The notes under the pieces were generated by a model that saw only the letters and a list, made by a program, of their open reading frames with translations, was not told the origin of the DNA and made no database searches. The position numbers and the translations under genes are program-made. From NCBI GenBank assembly GCA_014529385.2, contig CM043964.1, forward strand, positions 135,471,420 through 135,535,419: 64,000 bases of DNA, read 5' to 3'. Within the stretch, counting starts at the first letter, position 1; each line of letters opens with the position of its first letter. Positions 55,578 through 64,000 of the stretch are shown piece after piece. The DNA comes from Adiantum capillus-veneris (Eukaryota > Streptophyta > Polypodiopsida > Polypodiales > Pteridaceae).

Positions 55578-55994
55578 TTAAGTGTGTATACAAGATAGAT
55601 GCAATAGGCTGAAGATTTCACCAAATAAGAGAAACCACATGACTTTGCATACAAAAGGCCACAATTTCTTTACATGAAACATTCAAAATCTGAATTTCAG
55701 CTGAATATGTGATTTAAATCACCTGTACTCAGCTTTTCACTCAAATCCTCGCACAAAACATCAATACATGTGATTTCATATTTGGTACACCTACGTATTG
55801 CTGTTATAACCTGTAATAACCTGTAAATCACCTGTTTTGACCTAAAAACAGCTTGTTGTGGGCTGATTTGGCAGTTTTGGTGACCTTCTCGACCCTGGAA
55901 GCAAGGGGCTTGGCCATGAAAGTGAAAATCATCGCGGGAAAGCAATATAGCTTGCTGTCCAGCAGCCTGCGTAGGTCCTGTTTCCGACCCTAGT

Positions 55995-56006
55995 GCTCTG
56001 ATACCA
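55995..56006 (-). other. Copia-3 primer-binding site
   Basis: The minus strand reads TGGTATCAGAGC two bases inside the LTR. Confidence 0.93.
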
Positions 56007-56008
56007 AT

Positions 56009-56117
56009 TGAAAGCGCGTAGGAGAGGCTACCGGGAGATGCGGAGGTGAAAGAGTGCAGGTTTTGGCCGGGTAGAGCCAAGCGTGACTGCAAGAAGGAGA
56101 TGGCGCTGCAGATCGAA

Positions 56118-56174
<57 letters not shown>

Positions 56175-56331
56175 GGGCTGGTACGATTTGGGGAAAACCC
56201 ACTTATTAGTTTCTGTGGCTTTCCCACTTTAATTATATGTGACTTTAAAAAATGTGTTCAGGTTCAATGTGAACCTGGACAAAGTATAAAAATATACATA
56301 AAGGGGGTTATTTAGGCCTTTTAACCCAACA
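56009..56331 (-). repeat. Copia-3 5 prime LTR with GA and poly-G tracts
   Basis: It is 323 bp, collinear with 51712-51997. On the plus strand a (GA)n run at 56121-56163 is followed by 14 G (56164-56177), which the 3 prime LTR lacks. Confidence 0.9.
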
Positions 56332-57345
56332 CTCACAAGGTTCAACTCCATCTTAATCATCAATAGTACCTTCCCAAATATTAGATCATCCTTTACCTTG
56401 GACTTTCTCTGCTCTTAGAGGCAATTTGCTCATCCGATTTTTCGGCCTATATGTAATCTTTCCTTTGGGATTGATATGCATTTGCATCTCTGGTATTATT
56501 TGGGTAATCCATCATCTGTGTGTGTTAAATCAGTGCAGGTCCATGTTGCTAAATGGATTTTTTTAATATATTTTTCTCAGTAATTTGTATTTATTGAAAT
56601 TAGGATATTTAATTGTGTGCACTTGAACCGTAAGGTCAAGAATTGTAGATCTACTGGAATTATTAAAATCCATCAAGAATGGACAACTCTGATGTGTCAT
56701 ACAATGGGTGACATTAAGCACCGTGAAGGTGTTGTACCGTTAGTTCGGTAAGAGAGACCGGGAAATGGATGTTCTTGATGCGTCATGACTCATGTGATGG
56801 GTGACGGGAGCATCGAAAAGGGAATATATTATTGATATGGTAGGAAATTTGTGGAAAGGAATACGCGTAAAGACGCAAGCACAAGAATAAAGATGGGTTT
56901 TGAGAAGCTTTTTCTTAAAAGCGGAATATTTTTAATTGTTTTCCGGGAAAAGCAGATGCTTTCTCACGAGGAATTTGTGTTTGCATTGCATCTGTGCTTG
57001 AGAACTGCATCCAGGGACGCCTGGGAAGTGTTGTGTAGCATCAGTTTTCAGCTTACTGAGTTTTATGGAGTTTTCAAATAGGTTCACACATATTTTTAAA
57101 GACAACGGGCCGCCCACTTAATAGGTGGGCAAATTAGTAAAAATAAATCAAGGCCACTAAAATAAAAGATCAGCGCTTGCATTTTGGCTGAAATAAGGAT
57201 TGCGATCTCTCTCTCTCTCTCTCCCCTCATGCCAGAGGTGCCACCAACCTCCTTCCATATCTAGCGCTACCTCTTGCAGGTATTCTGGCTAGCACCGCAC
57301 CGACTATTTCTACCGTGTGCGGGTGCCTATAAAAGCAGCCCACTT
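56332..57345. other. No gene recognised
   Basis: About 1 kb between Copia-3 and Gypsy-5. A 76-codon frame at 56851 has no known domain. A short (CT)n tract lies near 57207. No NOG2-like exon is visible. Confidence 0.6.
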
Positions 57346-57764
57346 TGTCACGATTGTGACGTGTTCTTCATGATTGTATTACCTTTCTCGCTTGGTTCCC
57401 TTGCAGATACGAAGACGTGCCAGATCAGAGACCCTGTTCTCGAAAGGATGTGCCTCTTTGCCCAAGAGTCGTACCTATTCGGCGAATAGCCATGCCTCTT
57501 TGGCGAATGACTGCAACTCTACGCCGAATGGTCACGACTCTATAGTAGAGAGACACGAGTATTGGGCTAGGGTCATGTCTTTTGACCTATGGTCATGTCT
57601 CTTCATCGTGTCTTTGTAGATTCTATATAAGAACGTCCTTGTAACACATTTCAATCAATCAAACCCATTCAGTCTCCAAGTCTCTTGTTCTCAAGTTCTG
57701 TTGAGAGTTCAATTTTCAATTAAGTTTAACTATGAATAAACACACATAATAAGCGTGTTCTTCA
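57346..57764 (+). repeat. Gypsy-5 5 prime LTR
   Basis: It is 419 bp, from TGTCACGATTGTGACGTG to GTGTTCTTCA. The start contains the inverted repeat GTCAC-GATT-GTGAC. A TATATAAGAACG core lies near 57626. About eight 21-bp units occupy 57440-57605. Confidence 0.92.
57440..57605 (+). repeat. 21-bp tandem units in Gypsy-5 LTR
   Basis: Starts at 57483, 57504 and 57525 (CGAATAGCC, CGAATGACT, CGAATGGTC) are exactly 21 bp apart; flanking units are weaker. The same phase is present in the 3 prime LTR. Confidence 0.85.
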
Positions 57765-57767
57765 GAG

Positions 57768-57779
57768 TGGTATCAGAGC
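57768..57779 (+). other. Gypsy-5 primer-binding site
   Basis: TGGTATCAGAGC, three bases after the LTR. Confidence 0.95.
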
Positions 57780-58485
57780 AAAATTTTTGAGTGATCTCTG
57801 GACTTGGCGTCTACCTAACTTCGTCATTGCCTACCCTTCCCACAATCCTCACCTCGTGAGTTGTATAACAGTAGAGGAAAGGCAGTGCCCAATTGCCAAC
57901 GTGTATGCAGTAACTCTTAACTGTTCTATTTAATTCTATGAACATCAGAGAAAAAAGAATATAAAGAGGGCAGATTGTAGTGTGTTCGAGTTTGTGGCGT
58001 ACCCAGAGTATGTGTGTGGCGTAGCCGGAGACTTGTGCACGGCATGTACCTTAAGGCTCGTGTGTACAGCCGGTACATGGAGTGTTGTGCCTTTTTGCCG
58101 CACCTTTTCCCAAGCAATAGAGCAACATCACCAAGCGACATCACCAAGCGACAACAACGTTTGATATTACCTTGTGCTGGCTGAATTCTTTTTCCCCACG
58201 CTGACTGAATTTTGAGCGTTGCTGAGTTCTTACGCTGAGGTTTATTTTTACGCTGGCTGGCTGTCCTTCATAAGCTTTATAAATTATTAAAGTGCCCAAC
58301 CGCCCCAAATTTGGGGTGACCGGCCAAAAGAGGTGTTTTATTAAAAAAAATTACCACATCACCTAAGCGTGGCTGAAAATTACTCCAAGCAACGAACCAG
58401 CCTAACATCAAAAATTTCCAGCGTTGGCCTTCGCAAGAAGCAGTTCATCTAGCTGCACATCACGCGTCGTAGACTTTACCTCCTC

Positions 58486-59142
58486 ATGGATGATGACGCG
58501 TACGACGTGCCTGTTCTGTACCTGTCGTACGTAGACGACGTGCCGGAGGAAATCCTTCTTGAAAATCCTCCTCCCCGCGAAATTATAATCATCTTCAATT
58601 TGCTCGAACTTGACATCATACTCATTCCAGATTCTCCAAAGCCGGAAATTGCGGAGACCCTTGCACCTGTACCTATTCCTGTACCAGTCCCAGAGCAGGC
58701 CGTTCCGGAAGTACCTTGGGGATTCCGTCTCCCACGTGCTCTCCCGAACTTCCTAACCCTCTTGAAAGAGAGTACCTGGTGCACATCTCGCAACATCGTT
58801 TCGCGTTCCACAGGTGGTTAGTGTGGCGGATTACCATTCGGTGCGAGCATGCAGAGTTGCCACATTACGAGTTGCTTTTGACTCGTTTCCCATTCATCGC
58901 ACACCAACATTCTGGCTTGTTACATGAATAACCTCTCCGAGATCCAGACTTCCCACACATTGATTCCTTTTCACGCAAAGGAGGTCGTGCCAGATTACAC
59001 TCCATTGACTCCAGAGCTCGACGAGATCGAGGATTTCACGGAGGACGACCCGACATTCGCTGAGTTCGTGGAGCCACTACACACACCGCCTACTTTGCCT
59101 ACATGTTGGTCTTTTCTAGCCTCACCTCGCTACAAGCTTTGA
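58486..59142 (+). pseudogene. Unrecognised pre-gag reading frames of Gypsy-5
   Basis: Three overlapping frames precede gag. 58486-58821 starts MDDDAYDVPVLYLSYVDD and is acidic and Pro-rich (PVPIPVPVPE). 58716-58931 carries HRFAFHRWLVWRITIRCEHA. 58924-59142 starts MNNLSEIQTSHTLIP and is again acidic (LDEIEDFTEDDPTF). Together they look like one frameshifted protein of about 210 residues between the primer-binding site and gag. I recognise no family. It could be an extra ORF of this lineage or a long N-terminal extension of gag. The upstream leader 57780-58485 has no long frame. Confidence 0.45.
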
Positions 59143-59149
59143 GCTCGCC

Positions 59150-60120
59150 ATGTCGGACTCAGGTACACAGCAGGGACAGGTTGACGGAGCCGCACTCTTG
59201 GCCGCTATTCAGCAACAGTTTGAGGCCCAAGCTTCACAAGAGGCCCAGTTCGAGTCCATGCTCCAGTCCTTGTCAAATGAAGTCAAAGCCCTGACACAGC
59301 CGACACCTCAGCAGGATGACAGTTCTACATCTTCCGTACGCGGCGAAGATCAAGCCATGCCGGATCCACCTGATGAGGTTAACAATCTTGAACTTAAATA
59401 TTTATTTCGCTTAATCATAGAATCTAATAAAAAAAAGTGGACATAAAACCCCTTGAACCTTATGATGGTCGATGCAATAAGCGGGTGATTGATTTTCAAG
59501 ATGGACAATTATTTTAATAACCTGGACGTAACGGAACAAAAAAAGTAGCTTTGGCTACTAGCCTCCTGAAAGACACTGCCTTTCTTTGGTGGCAAAATCG
59601 GGTTGCCTTAGGAAAACAAACGCCGACGTGGGCAAAATTCAAGCGTGCAATGTGCAAAGCCTTTGTCCCAGCAAGTGCTGATTTTCATGTGCGTTCTGCG
59701 TTGTGCCACTTAAAGCAAACAGGCTCTGTGGCTGCTCACATATGTCAATTCCAACAAGTGAACTTGGAGATAATGACCATTACTCCCGACGATAAATTGC
59801 ATTTTTTTGTCGATGGACTAGAGTCCACTCTTTGCGATGATGTACACAAGGCAAACCCCCCTACAATTGAGGACGCCATTTCATATGTGGAACGGTTAGG
59901 TGACTTTCGCAGAGACCACTTTCCGCTTGGTCGAGCGGTGATCGCCCATTTGGTCGTGGATCCCGTGCCCTTTTTCGAAACCAGCGTGACGTCCCTTATT
60001 CAGGCAACAGATCACATATTGGTTCTAATGTTTCACAGTCCCAATCAACTGCTAGTTCCTTGTCCCGATCTAGTGTTTGGAGTCCGAGAGCGTAGAATAG
60101 CAGACCAATTTTCAAAATGA
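59150..60120 (+). pseudogene. Gypsy-5 gag, broken
   Basis: It starts MSDSGTQQGQVDGAALLAAI at 59150 with a Gln-rich helical N-terminus. After a stop at 59444 and two frameshifts the gag core appears: KPLEPYDGRCNK, then MDNYFNNLDVTE, then from 59551 LLKDTAFLWWQNRVALGKQ, then WAKFKRAMCKAFVP and CDDVHKANPPTIEDAISYVERL. The frame ends at 60120. A classical zinc knuckle was not found; the region 60120-60470 is degraded. The core is the Retrotrans_gag type. Confidence 0.82.
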
Positions 60121-60473
60121 TCGGTCTAATTTTAATCGACGTCGCCGAGGCTGACAATCTTTTCGACAAAATTCTTATCTGGAGAGACGTTCATATGGAA
60201 ATCAAGCAGCAACTTCTGTTGCTCCTCCACAGTAGTCTACTTCACAACCATCCAAAGATGGATTATGTACCCTTTGGGGTGGACCTCATCGTTGGTTCCA
60301 ATGTGATAAACGGCCTCAACCGTCTAACTTGCCGACGAAATGCTAATGCAGAGACACCTACAGTGTTACCTTTAATTCTGACCAATCTGTCGATTCTACT
60401 TAACAGCATGAGAGAGGCAAACGTGTTGTTAACACAATACGCGTTTCCAAGGTGGCTACATTTTTATTGAAAA

Positions 60474-61000
60474 ATGCCAAGAATACTATGCCCACCTATT
60501 GTCCAGAGTACAAAACCGTACGATGATGAGTTAGCAGATGGGTCATTCTTAACGTGCAACACAATTGTTCAACAGTTGCCCTTTGACGTTCAAGAATATC
60601 AGGACAGTCTCACTTTCGAAGTAATGCCATTATCCACTTATGATATGATTCTTGGCCAATGCTGGTTATACCAATATGACCCTCTGATCAGTTTCCGAGG
60701 ATATACTATAACTCTTTGCAAAGATGGTCAGCTTATTACTCTGAATAGCCTATTTCGTGTACAACCGGTGACTGTCGTTTCTGCATTGCAAGGTAAACGG
60801 ATGGTACGAAAAACCGACAATTCTACAACACTTTTAATGATACGTAGCATCGACGATGTTGCAACTGATACAGTTCAATCCAAACCAGCACCAAAGCCAG
60901 CAGCTTACCTTGAGCAACCATTCTATAAACGATACTTGGATCTTTTTCCTGATGACTTGCCGAGCACCTTACCTCCTCGTAGACCAGTGGATCATCCGAT
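60474..61000 (+). pseudogene. Gypsy-5 protease, C-terminal half
   Basis: The frame 60474-61202 contains VMPLSTYDMILGQCWLYQYD at about 60623, equivalent to the LxxYDVILGMDWL part of Ty3/Gypsy proteases. The D-S/T-G-A active site expected 60-70 residues earlier is not recognisable; ADGSFLTCN occupies its approximate place. A linker follows (FYKRYLDLFPDDLPSTLPP) leading into RT. The N-terminal half seems lost or degraded. Confidence 0.7.
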
Positions 61001-61640
61001 TGATCTAATTCCTGGTAGTGCTCCGCCTACACGAGCTCCATATCGAGTCTCATATTCTGAATCTCAGGAAATTCAGAGACAACTAGCAGAATTGTTAGAT
61101 AAAGGTCACATTTGCCAAGTAAAAGTCCTTTTGGTGCTTCAGTCTTGTTGGTTAAAAAAAAAGATAGTTCGATGCGCTTGTGTATTGACTACCGTGCATT
61201 AAACAAATTAACAATTAAAAACAAATTTCCTCTTCCATGGATTGATAAACTGTTTGACCAACTTTTGGGTGCTAAAGTTCGAAGGTCGACTTGAAGTCTG
61301 GTTATCATCAAATCAGAAATCAAAGCAGATGATGAGTACAGAACGGCATCGAGAACAAAATATGGACATTATGAATTTCTAGTAATACCTTTCGGATTAA
61401 CCAATGCTCCTGCATCATTTATGACCTTAATGAATGAAATTTTTGGTACATATCTGGATAAATTTGTCATCGTCTACTTGATGACCTTTTGGTTTTCAGC
61501 AAAGATATTGCTGAACACAAAGAGCATCTTCGTTTGACGTTTTTGGTATTACGGACTAATAACAAGAAAAAGAGTGAGTTCTTCAAGGATCAGATGGAGT
61601 ATCTTGGTCCTGTTATATGAACTGATGGAATAGCAGTTGA
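61001..61640 (+). pseudogene. Gypsy-5 reverse transcriptase, broken
   Basis: It begins PIDLIPGSAPPTRAPYRVSY in frame with protease. A frameshift near 61115 moves it to [35 protein letters not shown], then another to [24 protein letters not shown] follows near 61390. The catalytic box FVIVYL plus a shifted DDLLVFSKD spans about 61464-61500; one frameshift lies exactly within it. It belongs to the chromovirus RT lineage by these motifs. No intact active site exists in a single frame. Confidence 0.83.
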
Positions 61641-62330
61641 CCCTCAGAAAATCAAAGTCATTATGGAGTGGCCTCTTCCAACAACAATATCTGATGTTCG
61701 TTCATTTTTGGGATTAGCAAATTTCTATCATACCAAGGTTTATAAATTTTCGGATATTGCTGCTCCTCTATCAGAGTTGACGATATTCGACAAGCTTACC
61801 TGGTCTTCAGAAGCAGAAAAGTCTTTTAATGATCTCAAACAGGCTTTAACAACTACTCCAGTCATGGCCATTGCGGATCCTACAAAATCATTTCTTGTGA
61901 TGACAGATGCTTCAGATCATGCTTCTGGTGGTGTATTAATGCAAAACGACAGGGTTATTGCATTCGATAGCAAGAAGTTTACTGCTATATAGATCCGTTA
62001 TCCAGTCTATGACAAAGAGTTTATAGCCATTGTCCATGCATATCGTACATGGAAACATTACCTTTTGGGAGCTGACTCTGTTGTCAAGACGGATCATCAA
62101 TCATTGCAGTATAGTTTTACACAACCAATTATAAACCCTCGACAAGGACGTTGGGTGGAATTTAGTAAATTTCCACATGGTCATTGAATATGTGCCAGGA
62201 CTTCAGAATTTGGTAGCAGATGCACTTATTAGAATGCCTTAAGCTACGAATATGGCAATTTCTACAGTTACATTTGATATTCTTGATTGTTTTAAGGATG
62301 AGTACTTGACTGATCCAGATTTTGTTGAAA
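61641..62330 (+). pseudogene. Gypsy-5 RNase H
   Basis: The frame 61663-61992 gives the RT thumb (WPLPTTISDVRSFLGLANFY) and RNase H start MTDASDHASGGVLMQNDRVI with catalytic Asp. A TAG at 61990 breaks it; the continuation YPVYDKEFIAIVHAYRTWKH and KTDHQSLQY is in frame after the stop. A shift follows near 62160 before the IEYVPGLQNLVADALIRMP end. Confidence 0.83.
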
Positions 62331-62378
62331 TTTTTTGAGTGCTTCGAACAAACACTCCTACACAGGCAGAAATGAACC

Positions 62379-63000
62379 TTGGTTGCAGCTTCTACAATGC
62401 AGGATAATCTGTTGTATTATGAGGACAGAATTTGTGTACCACATAATTCGCGCTTGCGAAAAATGATTATTCAAGAACATCATGAAGTACCTTATGCTGC
62501 TCATCCCTGCATCAACAAAATGTACAAACTATTGACAGCTGTTTATTATTGGCCTCAAATGAAGCAAGACGTGGTGAACTTTGTCAAAGCTTGTCACTCT
62601 TTGCAAATTATGAAGGCATCACGACAATTACCACAAGGATTGTTACAGCCGTTACCGATTCCAAAGGAACGCCGGGAAAGCATCAACATGGGCTTCATCA
62701 CAACGTTGCCCAAATCTTTCAAAGGAAATAATCAGATATTGGTGATAGTGGATCGATTTTCCAAAATGGCACATTTCATACCTTGCAGAATTACTGCGTC
62801 CGCACCAGATATTGCTTCATTATTTGTGCAACATATAATTACCAAAATTAATCATTTCAAATCGAGATCCAAAGTTTACAGGACATTTTTGGACCTCCTT
62901 ATTCAAATCATTGGGAACGAATCTTTTATTCAGTTCCCTTATCGTCCACAGACAGATGGGCAAACTGAATGAGTGAATCAAATATTGGAGGAAATGTTAT
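62379..63000 (+). pseudogene. Gypsy-5 integrase
   Basis: The frame 62379-62972 is open. The zinc domain reads HHEVPYAAHPCINK and YYWPQMKQDVVNFVKACHSLQ, with the second Cys of the CX2C pair replaced (CHSL). The core has GFITTLPKSFKGNNQILVIV with [23 protein letters not shown] precedes a TGA at 62970. The first catalytic Asp (usually MDFIT) is replaced in MGFIT, and the DRDxxF segment is degraded to IQIIGNESF, so several catalytic residues are missing. Confidence 0.83.
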
Positions 63001-63739
63001 GACATTATATACAGACTCGACTGAATTCTTGGGAAGAATATTTGCCATTGGTGGAGTTTGCTTACAATAACTCCTTTCACTTAGCAATTGGCATGACTCC
63101 CTTCCAAGTAGCCTTCGAACATTCTCCATTGATTCCTACAAATTTTGTGATACAACATAAGGTTGCTTTGGCAGATTAATTGGTAAATGAAATGCAAGAT
63201 ATCCTTATTCAGATCAAGGATAAGTTGGCACTTGTTCGATAGACATATCAAAAGCAAGCAAATAAACATCGTCCCATACAGAGTTTCAAGAAGGTGACTT
63301 GGTGTTACTATATGTTGCTTCGCATCGATATAAGACAATGAAGTCTGCTTTTCCAAAGTTACGGCCCAAATATTATGGTCCTTTCAAGATTTTGAAGAAG
63401 TATTCTACAGTCAATTTCAGACTTGAACTTCCACCAGCATGGGGAAAGATTCATCCAACATTTCATATTTCCTGGCTTAAGAAATATATTCCAGGAGATT
63501 CAGTTATTCCAGATGTCTCATCCTATGTTCCAGAAATAGAGGAAGAACACTTGATTCGAGTTCCAGAACTTATTCTTGATGATCGTTAGAAAGAGACAAG
63601 ACGGAAGATTATTACAGAATTCCTAGTCAAGTGGATGGATCTTGATGAATTAGATTCTACATGGCAAACGGATGAAGAGATGCAACAATACCCTCAGCTT
63701 CTACAAGAGTTCTTTGATAAACGAATGTCTATAATTTAA
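63001..63739 (+). pseudogene. Gypsy-5 integrase tail and chromodomain
   Basis: Short frames to 63299 keep EEYLPLVEFAYNNSFHLA and QKQANKHR. The frame 63299-63589 gives [20 protein letters not shown] and [14 protein letters not shown], then [10 protein letters not shown] before a TAG at 63587. After the stop the chromodomain is readable in the same frame: KIITEFLVKWMDLDELDSTW, then a Gln-rich end at 63739. The LVKW and STW aromatic positions of the methyl-lysine cage are kept. This is the clearest chromodomain in the window. Confidence 0.85.
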
Positions 63740-63757
63740 TACACAGGGTTTTATTTT

Positions 63758-63770
63758 AAACGGGAGGGAA
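63758..63770 (+). other. Gypsy-5 polypurine tract
   Basis: AAACGGGAGGGAA lies immediately before the 3 prime LTR. Confidence 0.85.
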
Positions 63771-64000
63771 TGTCACGATTGTGACGTGTTCTTCATGATT
63801 GTATTACCTTTTTCGCTTGGTTCTCTTGCAGATACGAAGACGTACCAGATCAGAGACCTCTGTTCTCGAATGAATGTGCCTCTTCGTCTAAGAGTCGCAC
63901 CTATTCGGCGAATAGCCATGCCTCTTTGGCGAATGGCTGCATCTCTACGCCGAATGGTCATGACTGTACAGCAGAGGGACACAACTATTGGCCTAGGGTC
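63771..64000 (+). repeat. Gypsy-5 3 prime LTR, first 230 bp
   Basis: It starts TGTCACGATTGTGACGTG and matches 57346-57570 with scattered differences, including the 21-bp units; it is cut by the window end. Confidence 0.92.

Larger units (their letters stand above)
51712..56331 (-). mobile_element. Copia-3 LTR retrotransposon, deleted
   Basis: On the minus strand: 5 prime LTR 56009-56331, primer-binding site, gag, protease, integrase, RT with deletions, partial RNase H, 3 prime LTR 51712-51997. The tetramer CTCA directly flanks both LTRs (51708-51711 and 56332-56335), a short target duplication. At 4.6 kb it has normal outer ends but several internal deletions. Its family differs from Copia-1/2. 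Confidence 0.9.
57346..64000 (+). mobile_element. Gypsy-5 chromovirus-type element, decayed, 3 prime LTR cut by window end
   Basis: 5 prime LTR 57346-57764, perfect iMet primer-binding site, leader with unexplained frames, gag, protease, RT, RNase H, integrase, chromodomain, polypurine tract (about 63758-63770) and 230 bp of the 3 prime LTR. It is unlike the other Gypsy elements of the window in gag and RT. Many stops and frameshifts are present. The right target duplication is outside. Confidence 0.93.

Noticed and set aside
56164-56177. Run of 14 G after a GA tract as a functional element
   Set aside because: It is absent from the partner LTR and most simply explained by slippage at the GA/G border.
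57440-57605. Could the 21-bp units be a CRISPR-like array?
   Set aside because: Units are degenerate, contiguous without unique spacers and lie inside an LTR of a plant retrotransposon.
58476-58811. 111-codon minus frame rich in Gly, Ser and Thr
   Set aside because: It is the antisense shadow of the pre-gag region of Gypsy-5, with no domain.

Overview
The window looks like nuclear DNA of a land plant with a large, retrotransposon-rich genome. Three things point there: (i) one recognisable host gene, the start of a eukaryotic nucleolar GTPase 2 gene (NOG2/NUG2 type) with GT-AG introns; (ii) LTR retrotransposons whose primer-binding sites match plant initiator-Met tRNA (TGGTATCAGAGC); (iii) Copia elements and chromodomain-bearing Gypsy elements (chromoviruses) of plant type. 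The giant introns and long GA/CT tracts would suit a fern, another seed-free plant or a gymnosperm, but the species cannot be fixed from the sequence.

Layout. 1-1582: 5 prime end of Copia-1 (minus strand) with an unbroken gag frame running off the left edge. 1583-4088: no gene. 4089-8739: decayed Copia-2 (plus), same family, head to head with Copia-1. 8740-10084: remnants. 10090-18855: complete Gypsy-1 chromovirus (minus) with 1.6 kb LTRs and a 5-bp target duplication GCTGG. 18861-21525: upstream flank of NOG2, rich in GA/CT microsatellites. 21526-21763: NOG2 exon 1. 21764-35110: intron 1 (13.3 kb), holding LTR-B/gag-B fragments (23047-27025), an LTR patchwork, Gypsy-2 (about 28.1-33.9 kb, plus) and a Gypsy-3 gag-protease fragment (minus). 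35111-35244 and 35358-35487: NOG2 exons 2 and 3. From 35488 to the window end no further NOG2 exon was found, so intron 3 appears to exceed 28 kb.

Intron 3 contains a LINE-like remnant, then a nested stack: an LTR-C element (37530 to about 51050) holding a solo LTR (38702-39353) and a 10.4 kb outer Gypsy (39739-50188). That Gypsy itself holds a palindromic LTR-B insertion (41038-42764, 5-bp duplication TGGCT) and a truncated inner Gypsy (43296 to about 48065). After it come a Gypsy gag fragment (51051-51711), the deleted Copia-3 (51712-56331, minus), a gene-free kilobase, and Gypsy-5 (57346 to beyond 64000, plus), a decayed chromovirus with unexplained reading frames before gag.

All pol frames seen carry stops, frameshifts or deletions. 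Only the Copia-1 gag is open throughout what is visible. The most noteworthy signals are the NOG2 gene split by giant TE-filled introns with its first 5 prime splice site at the edge of a GA microsatellite, and the 1.7 kb inverted-LTR unit with its own target duplication.
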